Translations under genes and position numbers: made by a program | DNA from: Clostridium bornimense | GTDB lineage: Bacteria > Bacillota > Clostridia > Clostridiales > Clostridiaceae | Direction: 5' to 3' | Assembly: GCF_018917145.1 (NCBI RefSeq) | Contig: NZ_JAHLOD010000001.1 | Location: forward strand, 1 to 64,000 | Length of the DNA stretch: 64,000 nt | The notes under the pieces: generated by a model | What the model was told of the DNA's origin: nothing | Seen by the model: the letters and a program-made list of their open reading frames with translations, nothing else | Databases searched by the model: none | Shown here: piece after piece, positions 17,110 to 26,070 of the stretch | Layout of the letters: every line of letters starts with the position of its first letter | Numbering within the stretch: the stretch's first letter is position 1

Positions 17110-17607
17110 CTATATCTCCTTACTAAAAACTCCCAATGTTTTGATTTCTACTAAACCGGTTTCCAATTTAAAGATCATAGTACGACCTTTTGTACCACCA
17201 ATTTCTTCAGCTAAAATAGGAATTTTATAGTAAGCCAATGTTTTTTTTACTGCTTCACTATTCCTTTTTCCTATATCCATCTTTATTTTATTATCACTAA
17301 AGTTAAACATAGATGCTCCACCAGCTATTTTAGCTGTAATTCGTGAAAGACTAGCTCCCATTTTCTCCATTTCTTTTATTACTAAAGGAATACCTGTATC
17401 AGCATACTTGTATAAATTTTCAACATTACTAAATTTACTACTATCAGGAAGCATTATATGTAATAATCCACCTATCTTGGTTTTTTTATCGTAAAATGCT
17501 ACTCCTATACAAGATCCTAATCCTATTGTAATTATTCTATTAGGACTTTTTGATACTGCAGCATCGGCTATCCCAACTTTTTTTTCTGTTAGTTTTACAG
17601 CATCCAT
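17110..17607 (-). CDS. cheD: Chemoreceptor glutamine deamidase CheD
   Basis: A 165-residue CheD, which deamidates receptor glutamines and is an adaptor that activates CheC. The catalytic Cys33 (GLGSCIGVAFYD) and His50 (LLHIMLPDS) are present, as is the GGASMF motif. With CheC, CheR and CheB in the same operon this makes the three-part adaptation system known from Bacillus, minus CheV. The spacing to cheB is 2 bases. Confidence 0.95.
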   Translation of the reverse strand: MDAVKLTEKKVGIADAAVSKSPNRIITIGLGSCIGVAFYDKKTKIGGLLHIMLPDSSKFSNVENLYKYADTGIPLVIKEMEKMGASLSRITAKIAGGASMFNFSDNKIKMDIGKRNSEAVKKTLAYYKIPILAEEIGGTKGRTMIFKLETGLVEIKTLGVFSKEI

Positions 17608-17619
17608 ATATCACCTCTT

Positions 17620-18075
17620 TTATAAAAGCTTCTTTTCATCATCTGTTAAAATTGTACATAAATTAAGTAGAATTACTATTCTATCATCTAATTTTATCAA
17701 TCCTTTTATATATCTTTCAGATATTCCCTTAACGATTTCTGGAGTTTCTTCTACTATATCCATAGATATATCTTTTACTTCTGAAACTAAATCTACCATT
17801 ACACCATATTTACATTGTTCTTGTTTTGAAACTATTATCTTAGTTTCATCTTCATTATTTCCAACTAAGTTTTTCATAGAAAACTTTTTCTTAAGATTTA
17901 TTATTGGAAGAATACTTCCTTCATAATTGATAACTCCTTCAACAAAATTAGGACTGTCCGGAATTTCTGTCAAAGGACTAAATGATAGTATTCTTTCAAC
18001 TTCCATAATATCTATCCCGAAATACTCATCATTTATTAAAAAAATCAATATTTTCATTTCTTTACTACTCATCAT
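17620..18075 (-). CDS. cheW: Chemotaxis coupling protein CheW (first gene of the operon)
   Basis: A CheW domain of 151 residues: 'EYFGIDIMEVERIL', then 'PDSPNFVEGVINYEGSILPIINL', and 'IKLDDRIVILLNL' at the end. The conserved receptor/CheA contact residues 'F-x-x-G-x-x-N-x-x-G' are present. It opens the che-fli operon behind GAGGGGGG. Two CheW paralogues at opposite ends of one operon suggest coupling to different receptor sets or to two arrays; the sequence alone cannot decide this. Confidence 0.93.
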   Translation of the reverse strand: MMSSKEMKILIFLINDEYFGIDIMEVERILSFSPLTEIPDSPNFVEGVINYEGSILPIINLKKKFSMKNLVGNNEDETKIIVSKQEQCKYGVMVDLVSEVKDISMDIVEETPEIVKGISERYIKGLIKLDDRIVILLNLCTILTDDEKKLL

Positions 18076-18840
18076 ATACCCCCCTCTACATAACTAATCG
18101 TTCCACTACTATATCTCCATCTTTATCTAAAAAACAATGAATGTGTATCTATAACTTTTAACAACAATCTATATTCACTGCTTTATTGATCTTATTGATT
18201 CCTTTAGTATAGTAACTTATTTATTTATTTCATTTAAAATATCGTTCATTTCTACATAATTCTTTATATTAACTGATACAATTCCTATTAATTTTTCTTT
18301 TAAAAAGCACATTTCTTGTAATTAATAGGTAAATAGGTATTTATTAGCCTGTATATAATAACATTTATTTCTTTAAAATGTTTTTATATCAACAATTTAG
18401 TATATATTCTATCGTTACATTCGTGCCTATTCTTTCCAATTCATCTTTTTGTAAAATTTAATACATTAATTTTATCTTCAGATTTTTTTCTTACAACATC
18501 ATGTGCTTTTTCTCTATTTTTTACATAATGTTAAGATTTTATTTTACTTAGATATTTTACCTTGTCTTTGTAAATTCATATATTAATTTTTCTACAAATT
18601 TAGATTCAATTATCACATTCTAACTATAATAATGCCATTTTAAATTTATCCCAATTAATCTTTTTAATGAATTTATATAATTGGTATAACTTAATTCTAA
18701 TAAAGAAATACTAATATCATAAAAATAAATAAATGAAAGAAAATTTTCATTTACAATTGATAAGTTTTCGTAAGTAGGCTATAATGTTTACATGAAACAC
18801 TATTAATTTATATATTCGCAGGATTGAATGGAGGATTATT
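18076..18840. other. Gene-poor 765-base interval between the che operon and ldh
   Basis: This interval is very AT-rich and carries no convincing gene. On the minus strand, a 31-codon frame at 18217-18312 has protein-like composition (KLIGIVSVNIKNYVEMND) but no ribosome-binding site. It may be the decayed end of a lost gene. I could not find a sigma-D type flagellar promoter for the che operon in it. The last 85 bases hold the ldh promoter. Confidence 0.5.
18757..18785 (+). promoter_or_regulatory. Strong sigma-A promoter of ldh
   Basis: TTGATA (18757-18762), a spacer of 17 bases and a consensus TATAAT (18780-18785). The resulting leader of about 48 bases ends with TGGAGG before the ATG. This fits a highly expressed fermentation gene. 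Confidence 0.8.
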
Positions 18841-19800
18841 ATGAGCAGAACTAAAATTTCTATCATTGGAGCTGGAGCAGTTGGTTCAACTACTGCATAC
18901 GCAATAACTTTAGCTGGTTTAGCATCTGAATTAGTTATCGTTGACATTAACAAGGATAAAGCTGAAGGAGAAGCTATGGATATAGCTGATGGTGGTGCTT
19001 TATTTAAACCAGTAGAAGTTAGAAGCGGAGACTATGAAGATACTAAAGATTCTAACATAGTTATTATTACAGCTGGTGCTGCACAAAGACCAGGTGAAAC
19101 TAGATTAGATCTTGTTAGCAAAAACTATAAAATCTTTTCAGGAATTATTCCTCAAGTAACTAAGTATAGTCCAAATGCAATTTTATTAGTAGTATCTAAC
19201 CCTGCTGATGTATTAGCTTACATCACTTATAAACTTTCTGGATTCCCTAAAGAAAGAGTTATCGGATCAGGTACTGTTTTAGATACATCTAGATTAAGAA
19301 CTGAACTTGCTGACCACTTTGGTATCGATGCTAGAAACGTTCACACTTACATCATGGGTGAACACGGTGATTCAGAAGTTGCAACTTGGAGCATAACAAA
19401 CATTGCTGGTATGAGCATTCAAGAATACTGTGATTCTCACAGCATCAACTGGAATGAATCTTTACAAGAAGATATCCACCACAGAGTTGTTAGAGCTGCT
19501 TACGAAATCATTAATAGAAAAGGTGCAACTTTCTATGCAATTGGTGTAGCTGTTAAGAGAATAGTTGAAGCTATCTTAAGAGATGAAAATTCTATCTTAA
19601 CTGTTTCAACTTTACTTGAAGGTGAATATGGTGTTAGTGATATATACCTTGGAGCACCTTGTATCGTAGGTTCTACTGGAGTTAAACAAGTACTTAACAT
19701 TCCATTAGCTAAAGATGAATTAGAATTATTCCAATCATCTGCTAAAACATTAAAATCTGTTTTAGATAATGCTGAAAAAGAATTTAATGCAAGCAAATAA
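18841..19800 (+). CDS. ldh: L-lactate dehydrogenase
   Basis: Reduces pyruvate to L-lactate with NADH, regenerating NAD in fermentation. The 319 residues show the Rossmann motif GAGAVGS (10-16), the Asp that selects NAD (VIVDIN), the substrate loop containing [10 protein letters not shown], and the active-site His in IMGEHGDSE. Codon use is visibly more C-ending (for example at His, Tyr and Ile codons) than that of the neighbours, in keeping with high expression. It is monocistronic: strong promoter upstream, strong terminator directly downstream. Allosteric control by fructose 1,6-bisphosphate is usual in Firmicutes but cannot be read from the sequence with confidence. Confidence 0.97.
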   Translation: MSRTKISIIGAGAVGSTTAYAITLAGLASELVIVDINKDKAEGEAMDIADGGALFKPVEVRSGDYEDTKDSNIVIITAGAAQRPGETRLDLVSKNYKIFSGIIPQVTKYSPNAILLVVSNPADVLAYITYKLSGFPKERVIGSGTVLDTSRLRTELADHFGIDARNVHTYIMGEHGDSEVATWSITNIAGMSIQEYCDSHSINWNESLQEDIHHRVVRAAYEIINRKGATFYAIGVAVKRIVEAILRDENSILTVSTLLEGEYGVSDIYLGAPCIVGSTGVKQVLNIPLAKDELELFQSSAKTLKSVLDNAEKEFNASK

Positions 19801-19802
19801 TT

Positions 19803-19836
19803 AAAAAAAAGGAGTTGAAATCAACTCCTTTTTTTT
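19803..19836. terminator. Bidirectional terminator shared by ldh and the aminotransferase gene
   Basis: A-run plus GGAGTTGA (to 19818) pairs with TCAACTCC plus T-run (19821-19836), a stem of up to 16 bp with a 2-base loop and U-tracts on both strands. The stop codon of the minus-strand aminotransferase lies inside the stem. Confidence 0.92.
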
Positions 19837-20642
19837 ATATATTTTTCTGTATTTTCATTAAACTTTTTCATAATTTTTTTCATATTTTTTTCATTACTGG
19901 AATTAAATTTCATTTTATTTACTTTTCTTATTGGTAAAGCATCTGGTGATGTACCTGTCATAAATATACCTTTAAAATTTTCTAATTCTGCTACTGAAAC
20001 TTCTCTTTCTATTATATCTAAAGACAACTCTTTACATATATTAAAAATCCACTTTCTTGTAACACCTGGTAAAACACTTTTTACAGGTGGTGTAATAATT
20101 TTATCTTCTAATATAAAAAATATGTTACTTCTACTTCCTTCTGTAATAAAATTTTCCTTATTTACTAATAAAGCCTCATATACATCATTCTTCCTTATTT
20201 CCGCATTTACAGCTTTTCTTAAACCCATATCTATTATTTTTGAATTTGGATCTTTTCTCTCAGCATAATATAAAATAGTATCCACACCTTCTATATACTG
20301 CTGTTTACTAGGATAGCTGTGTTTTATAAAGTAAGTAATAAAATTTTTATCATCATTATTATAATTCAATATAAATTTTATATTTCCATTTGTAATATTA
20401 TTAACAGAAATTAGTTTTTTAAGTTTTATTATTATTTCGTCGATAGAAATAAATAAGTCTAACTTATTAAGTTTTAAAGTTAATAATACTCTATCCATAT
20501 GGTCTTCTAAAAATATCGGAACTCCTTCCTTTACTTTAATAACCTCATACACAGATTTTCCATCAAAAATGTACTTTTCATCAAATTCACTTTTATTCTT
20601 TATTTCATTATTAAGTATGAAATATTGCGAGTTACAATCCAT
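19821..20642 (-). CDS. Class IV PLP-dependent aminotransferase
   Basis: A fold-type IV PLP enzyme (branched-chain aminotransferase / D-amino acid aminotransferase / aminodeoxychorismate lyase superfamily) of 273 residues. Seen: VYEVIKVKEGVPIFLEDHMDRV at the start, the region GLRKAVNAEIRKN containing the presumed PLP lysine, ALLVNKENFITEGSRSNIF and the phosphate-binding MTGTSPDALPI near the C-terminus. Length and the acidic start fit aminodeoxychorismate lyase or D-amino-acid aminotransferase better than IlvE, which is larger. No pabA/pabB or amino-acid biosynthesis genes lie nearby, so substrate specificity stays open. GGAGGT is 12 bases from the ATG. Confidence 0.88.
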   Translation of the reverse strand: MDCNSQYFILNNEIKNKSEFDEKYIFDGKSVYEVIKVKEGVPIFLEDHMDRVLLTLKLNKLDLFISIDEIIIKLKKLISVNNITNGNIKFILNYNNDDKNFITYFIKHSYPSKQQYIEGVDTILYYAERKDPNSKIIDMGLRKAVNAEIRKNDVYEALLVNKENFITEGSRSNIFFILEDKIITPPVKSVLPGVTRKWIFNICKELSLDIIEREVSVAELENFKGIFMTGTSPDALPIRKVNKMKFNSSNEKNMKKIMKKFNENTEKYIKKRS

Positions 20643-20671
20643 ATTTATTTACATACCTCCATAATAATAAG

Positions 20672-20715
20672 AAGGGAGCTCTTACACAATGAAATATCAC
20701 CGCTTAAGCTCCCTT
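20672..20715 (-). terminator. Terminator after the DUF1292 gene
   Basis: AAGGGAGCT and its complement AGCTCCCTT form the stem around a long loop (about 25 bases), followed on the minus strand by CTTATTATTATT. It lies between the DUF1292 gene and the aminotransferase gene on the same strand. Confidence 0.6.
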
Positions 20716-20767
20716 ACTAATATAAATTTTTCTTTATATTGCTATAGATTCTGCATTTACAATACTA

Positions 20768-21130
20768 TTATAAATCACTAGCTTTTAAACTTTCAAAATA
20801 AGCAACAGCTTCATTAAATTCCTTTTCTTCTGGAACTTCATAAGCTAATCCTTCTTCATCTTCTACTATTTTAAATAAGTAAATTGATCCATCGTTAGGA
20901 TTTTGAGCTAAAGCATATTCATTATCTTCAAATTCAAATCCTTCAACTATTTCACATAATATTTCATTTCCTTCTTCATCTTGTAGTGGAAGGAATAATG
21001 CTTCTTCTTCATGGCCACCACAACCACATCCGCATGAATGTTCTTCTTCGTGGCTACCACAGCATCCTTCTTCATGATGATGGTGTTCTCCACAACCACA
21101 TCCATTATTTAATACATTATTTTCATCCAT
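20768..21130 (-). CDS. DUF1292 protein with a Cys/His-rich N-terminal arm
   Basis: The C-terminal two thirds (from about residue 44) are a typical DUF1292 domain: LPLQDEEGNEILCEIVEGF, then DNEYALAQNP, IYLFKIVEDEEG and a terminal FNEAVAYFESL. The first 40 residues are different: they hold seven cysteines and seven histidines between positions 11 and 40, in CGCG and HHHH clusters. This looks like a metal-binding arm (zinc, nickel or copper), though no family function is known to me. GGAGGT lies 8 bases from the ATG. It sits alone between the pyruvate:ferredoxin oxidoreductase and aminotransferase genes. Confidence 0.88.
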   Translation of the reverse strand: MDENNVLNNGCGCGEHHHHEEGCCGSHEEEHSCGCGCGGHEEEALFLPLQDEEGNEILCEIVEGFEFEDNEYALAQNPNDGSIYLFKIVEDEEGLAYEVPEEKEFNEAVAYFESLKASDL

Positions 21131-21254
21131 ATATTTATACCTCCTTTAGGTCTTCAATTCATTTTAACCTCAATTTCAATAAATTAAAAGCATTTTTTTC
21201 TTTAGATATTAATTTATTTTAAATTATATCCTTAAACTGCTCAATTATACAATA

Positions 21255-24200
21255 TTAATCCATTGCTAATCTCTTATATGATGATAATCTATCCATTGCA
21301 TCTTTCTTAGTTTTCTTAAATAATTCATCAGCAACATCTGGGAAAGATTTCTTTAATGACGCAAATCTTACTTCACCCATTAAGAAGTCTTCAAAATCAT
21401 CCCATTTTGGTTCTTTTGAATCTAATATAAATGGATTTTTATCTGCATCTTTTAATTCTGGATTGTATCTATATAATGACCAGTATCCACAATTAACAGC
21501 TCTTCTTGTTTCTTCTTGAGAACTCATCATACCTGCCTTAATACCATGACTTATACATGGAGCATAAGCTATTATTAATGATGGTCCATCATATGCTTCT
21601 GCTTCTGCAATTGCTTTTAAAGTTTGATTTTTATCAGCACCCATACCAATTTGCGCAACATATACATAACCATAGCTCATTGCCATCATTCCTAAGTCTT
21701 TTTTCTTAGTTCTCTTTCCTGATGCTGCAAATTTAGCTACAGCAGCTGCTGGTGATGATTTTGAAGCTTGACCTCCAGTATTTGAATATATTTCTGTATC
21801 AAATACTAATATATTTACATTCTCTCCTGATGCTATAACATGGTCTAATCCACCGTAACCTATGTCATATGCCCAACCATCTCCACCGAAGATCCATTGA
21901 GATCTCTTTACAAAGAAATCTTTTTCTTTATAAATCTCTTGTAATAATTCATCTTTTTCTTTTTCATTTTCAAGAAGTGTGCTTAATCTATCAGCTCTAA
22001 ATCTAGTTTCATTACCATTATCTATGTTATTAAGCCAATCTTCCATTGCAGATTTTAATTCTTCTGATATATCAAGACTTAATGCATTCTTAACTTTTTC
22101 AGCTAACCCTTCTCTCACTTGTTTTGTACCTAGCAACATACCTAATCCAAATTCAGCATTATCTTCAAATAAAGAGTTTGCCCAAGCTGGACCATGTCCT
22201 TTGTCGTTTTTAGTATATGCAGTTGCTGGTGCTGAAGCTCCCCATATAGAAGAACATCCTGTTGCATTAGCAACCATCATTCTATCACCAAATAATTGTG
22301 TTACTATCTTAGCATATGGAGTTTCTCCACATCCTGCACAAGCTCCTGAGAACTCTACTAATGGAGTTTCAAATTGTGAACCTTTCACTGTTTCTTTCTT
22401 CATTGGATTTTTCTTTACTTTAACTTCATTTTTAGCATAATCCCATATTTTTTGTTTATCCATTTGTGTTTCTATTGGCTTCATTACTAAAGCTTTTTCT
22501 TTAGCAGGACAAACTTCTGTACAATTTCCACATCCAGTACAATCTAACACATCTACAGCTATTCTGTAATTTAATTCTTTTGCGCCAGTAGCAACCTTAG
22601 TTTCAAATCCTTCTGGTGCATTTTTAACTTCTTCTTCATCCATTAAAAACGGTCTTATAGTTGCATGAGGACAAACATATGAACATTGATTACATTGAAT
22701 ACAATTTTCTATTTTCCATTCTGGAACGTTAATAGCTATACCTCTCTTTTCATAAGCAGCTGTTCCTGCTGGTAATGTACCATCAACCATTCCATTTTTG
22801 ATAAGATCACCTACAGTTATCTTATCACCTTCTTGCTTATTTATAGGTTCTAATATATTCTTAACAAATGAAGGTACTTTTCTTGCTTCAGATACTTCAA
22901 GATCTTTTGCATCCTTCCATTCTTCTGGTATCTTTATTTCAACTATAGATTGAACTCCTTTGTCAATAGCAGCAAAGTTCATATCTATAACTTTTTGACC
23001 TTTCTTACCATAAGATGATACTACTGCTTCTTTTAAATACCCTATTGCAGTATCTATTGAAATTATATCAGAAAGTTTAAAGAATGCTGATTGCATTATC
23101 ATATTGATTCTACCACCAAGACCTATTTCTTGAGCAATCTTAACAGCATTTATTGTGTAAAATTTAACCTTTTTGTTTGCAATTTCTCTCTTATAATGAG
23201 CTGGTAATTTACTTTCTATTTCTTTTTCAGACCATACTGTATTTAATAAGAAAGTTCCACCTTCTTTTATATCACTTAACATATTATATTTATATACATA
23301 TGATTGATTATGGCATGCTACAAAATCAGCCTTATTAATTAAATATGGAGATTTTATTTTATTTTTACCAAATCTTAAATGTGATATTGTTATACCACCT
23401 GATTTTTTGGAATCATAAGCAAAATATCCTTGAGCATACATATCTGTATGATCTCCTATGATTTTTATAGCACTCTTATTTGCACCTACAGTTCCATCTG
23501 AGCCAAGTCCCCAGAATTTACATGCTTTTGTTCCCTCTGGTGTAGTATCAATATCTTCTCCACTTTCAATTGATGTAAATGTAACATCATCTACAATACC
23601 AACAGTAAAGTGATTTTTTGGTTCATCTTTATGTAAATTATTAAATACTCCTATAACATGAGATGGTGTTGTATCCTTTGAACCAATACCATATCTTCCT
23701 CCTACTATTACAGGTGCATCCTTTTTGCCAAAGAAAGCATTAACTACATCTAAATATAGTGGTTCTCCTTTTGCTCCTGGTTCTTTTGTTCTATCTAATA
23801 CTGCTATCTTTTTAACTGTTGATGGTATTGCTTTTAATAAATAGTCTGTTGCAAATGGTCTATATAAGTGAACGTTTACTAAACCTACTTTTTCACCATT
23901 TTCATTCAAGTAATCTACTACTTCTTCACATAACTCACATATAGATCCCATAGCAACAATTACTCTTTCAGCATCTTCTGCCCCATAGTAATTAAACAAA
24001 CCATAATTCTTTCCTGTTAATTTATTTATTTTCTTCATGTAACCATCTACTATTTCTGGTAACTTTTCATAGTACTCATTACATGTTTCCCTTTGTTGGA
24101 AATATATATCTGGATTTTCTGCAGTTCCTCTTGTCACAGGATGATCTGGATTTAATGCTCTTCTTCTAAAATCATTTACAGCATCCATATTTAATAATTC

Positions 24201-24773
24201 TTTTAATTCATCATATTCTAATACTTCTATTTTTTGAATTTCATGTGAAGTTCTGAATCCATCGAAGAAATTAATAAATGGTATTTTTCCTTCAATAGAT
24301 GCTAAATGAGCTACTGCTGATAAATCCATAACTTCTTGCACTGAAGATTCCGCAAGCATAGCAAATCCTGTTTGTCTAGTAGCCATAACATCACTATGAT
24401 CTCCAAAAATGTTTAATGCAGATGTAGCAATAGCTCTAGCACTTACATGGAATACACAAGGTAATAATTCACCAGCTATCTTATACATGTTTGGTATCAT
24501 AAGTAGTAATCCTTGTGAAGCAGTAAACGTAGTAGTCAAAGCTCCTGATTGTAAAGATCCATGTAATGCTCCTGCTGCCCCTGCTTCTGATTGCATTTCC
24601 ATTACCTTTACTTTTTGATTAAAAATATTTTTCTTTCCTTTACTCATCCATTCATCAAAACTTTCAGCCATTGGTGATGATGGTGTAATTGGATAGATCG
24701 CTGCTACTTCTGTAAAAGCATATGCAATATATGCTGCAGCAGTATTCCCATCCATTGTTTTCATATTTCTCAT
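21255..24773 (-). CDS. nifJ: Pyruvate:ferredoxin (flavodoxin) oxidoreductase, single-chain
   Basis: Oxidises pyruvate to acetyl-CoA and CO2, passing electrons to ferredoxin; the central enzyme of clostridial fermentation. All domains are in one 1172-residue chain: N-terminal 'YPITPSSPMAE' pyruvate-binding domain, a domain II that binds CoA, two 4Fe-4S ferredoxin motifs (CIQCNQCSYVCPHA near 690, CTGCGNCTEVCPAKE near 743), the CAGCGETPY cysteines near 809 for the third cluster, and the TPP domain (GDGWAYDIGYGGLDHV near 963, NTGGQ near 996). I start at the ATG at 24773 behind AGAGG rather than at the GTG three codons earlier, which is part of the ribosome site. Confidence 0.98.
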   Translation of the reverse strand: MRNMKTMDGNTAAAYIAYAFTEVAAIYPITPSSPMAESFDEWMSKGKKNIFNQKVKVMEMQSEAGAAGALHGSLQSGALTTTFTASQGLLLMIPNMYKIAGELLPCVFHVSARAIATSALNIFGDHSDVMATRQTGFAMLAESSVQEVMDLSAVAHLASIEGKIPFINFFDGFRTSHEIQKIEVLEYDELKELLNMDAVNDFRRRALNPDHPVTRGTAENPDIYFQQRETCNEYYEKLPEIVDGYMKKINKLTGKNYGLFNYYGAEDAERVIVAMGSICELCEEVVDYLNENGEKVGLVNVHLYRPFATDYLLKAIPSTVKKIAVLDRTKEPGAKGEPLYLDVVNAFFGKKDAPVIVGGRYGIGSKDTTPSHVIGVFNNLHKDEPKNHFTVGIVDDVTFTSIESGEDIDTTPEGTKACKFWGLGSDGTVGANKSAIKIIGDHTDMYAQGYFAYDSKKSGGITISHLRFGKNKIKSPYLINKADFVACHNQSYVYKYNMLSDIKEGGTFLLNTVWSEKEIESKLPAHYKREIANKKVKFYTINAVKIAQEIGLGGRINMIMQSAFFKLSDIISIDTAIGYLKEAVVSSYGKKGQKVIDMNFAAIDKGVQSIVEIKIPEEWKDAKDLEVSEARKVPSFVKNILEPINKQEGDKITVGDLIKNGMVDGTLPAGTAAYEKRGIAINVPEWKIENCIQCNQCSYVCPHATIRPFLMDEEEVKNAPEGFETKVATGAKELNYRIAVDVLDCTGCGNCTEVCPAKEKALVMKPIETQMDKQKIWDYAKNEVKVKKNPMKKETVKGSQFETPLVEFSGACAGCGETPYAKIVTQLFGDRMMVANATGCSSIWGASAPATAYTKNDKGHGPAWANSLFEDNAEFGLGMLLGTKQVREGLAEKVKNALSLDISEELKSAMEDWLNNIDNGNETRFRADRLSTLLENEKEKDELLQEIYKEKDFFVKRSQWIFGGDGWAYDIGYGGLDHVIASGENVNILVFDTEIYSNTGGQASKSSPAAAVAKFAASGKRTKKKDLGMMAMSYGYVYVAQIGMGADKNQTLKAIAEAEAYDGPSLIIAYAPCISHGIKAGMMSSQEETRRAVNCGYWSLYRYNPELKDADKNPFILDSKEPKWDDFEDFLMGEVRFASLKKSFPDVADELFKKTKKDAMDRLSSYKRLAMD

Positions 24774-24860
24774 GTATTTCACCTCTTTATATAAATCTTC
24801 ATCGTATATAATTGATAATTATTATTAATAATACTATATAGATAGCTAAATAACAACTGT

Positions 24861-24888
24861 AAAAACGAGACATATCTGCCTCGTTTTT
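24861..24888 (-). terminator. Terminator of murG
   Basis: AAAAACGAG (24861-24869) pairs with CTCGTTTTT (24880-24888) around a 10-base loop, giving a U-rich 3' side. It lies about 30 bases beyond the murG stop codon. Confidence 0.8.
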
Positions 24889-24916
24889 ATATATACTTAT
24901 TATTTTAGCATATATT

Positions 24917-25996
24917 CTACTTTTTTTTCTTAATACTTTCTTTAATTATAGCTATTATTTTGTCTATAGCTCCTTGTAACTTAGATTCTCTCATATTATT
25001 AATATAAAGATCCCTATTTCTTTCCAATAAGTTGATTTTTTCAATTAATATATCACTATTTAAATCTTCTTCTTGAATAACTATAGAATAGCCTGATTTT
25101 TCAAAGGATGCAGCATTTAGAATTTGATCTCCTCTTGAAGCTGCTCTTGATAACGGAATTATTATATTTGGTTTATTTAATGCTAAAATTTCAAATAAAC
25201 TGTTTGATCCCCCTCTAGTAATAATCATAGATGATAAAGCCATTATATCTTTTAATTCTTCATTAATATATTCAAATTGTCTATAACCTTCTTTACCTTT
25301 TAAGGAATCATCCAAATTTCCTTTTCCACATAAATGAACTATATCATATTTTCTAGTTAATAAATCTAAATTGTTTCTTATACTCTCATTAATCACTTTT
25401 GATCCTAAGCTTCCGCCCATTATTAAAATAACTGGTTTTCTACCAGAAAAATTTAAAAACTTTAAGGCATTTTCTGCATTACCCTTAAACAATTCTTCTC
25501 TTATAGGTGTACCAGTAACTACTCCTTTATTATCCTTTACATACTTGATAGATTCAGGAAATGTTACACATAACTTACTTACATATGGTTGTGATAACTT
25601 ATTTGCAAGTCCTGGAGTAATATCTGATTCATGGGCTACTACTGGGACTTTTAACATACTTGCTGCTATAACTACTGGTACTGCAACAAATCCACCTTTT
25701 GAAAAAACAACATCTGGCTTTTCTTTTCTTATAATAGAAAATGCTTCTGCTAATCCTTTAATTACTTTAAAGGGATCTGTAAAGTTTTTAATATCAAAAT
25801 AACGTCTTAATTTTCCTGAAGATATAGGATGGTATTTTATCCCTGTCTCTTCTATTAGTTTTCTTTCAATGCCATTAATAGATCCTATATAAAAAATATC
25901 GAAACCCTCTTGCTGCAATCTTGGAATCAATGCTAAATTTGGGACAACATGTCCCCCGGTTCCTCCACCTGTCATCAATATTTTATATTTGCTCAA
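24917..25996 (-). CDS. murG: MurG, lipid II synthase (N-acetylglucosaminyltransferase)
   Basis: Adds GlcNAc to lipid I on the inner face of the membrane to make lipid II for peptidoglycan. The 359-residue GT28 glycosyltransferase has the N-terminal glycine loop [12 protein letters not shown], the '[17 protein letters not shown]' element, [15 protein letters not shown], and the UDP-GlcNAc-binding region '[25 protein letters not shown]'. The start codon is TTG, 8 bases behind AGGAG. It is not part of a division/cell-wall cluster here; the neighbours are an orphan histidine kinase and nifJ. Confidence 0.97.
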   Translation of the reverse strand: MSKYKILMTGGGTGGHVVPNLALIPRLQQEGFDIFYIGSINGIERKLIEETGIKYHPISSGKLRRYFDIKNFTDPFKVIKGLAEAFSIIRKEKPDVVFSKGGFVAVPVVIAASMLKVPVVAHESDITPGLANKLSQPYVSKLCVTFPESIKYVKDNKGVVTGTPIREELFKGNAENALKFLNFSGRKPVILIMGGSLGSKVINESIRNNLDLLTRKYDIVHLCGKGNLDDSLKGKEGYRQFEYINEELKDIMALSSMIITRGGSNSLFEILALNKPNIIIPLSRAASRGDQILNAASFEKSGYSIVIQEEDLNSDILIEKINLLERNRDLYINNMRESKLQGAIDKIIAIIKESIKKKK

Positions 25997-26070
25997 AACA
26001 CCATCTCCTAAATATTATTACATTTTTATATTATATAAATTCAAAATTTTTTTCAATAATAATATATGTA

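Noticed and set aside
18183-18206. A sigma-D-like promoter (TAAA and ATCAATAA) for the che operon
   Set aside because: The spacer is 12 bases rather than about 15, and the -10 lacks the CGAT core; it lies more than 100 bases from the first gene.
21979-22440. A 153-codon plus-strand frame inside nifJ
   Set aside because: Antisense to the essential iron-sulphur region, no start context, no recognisable protein family; a shadow of a long well-conserved gene.
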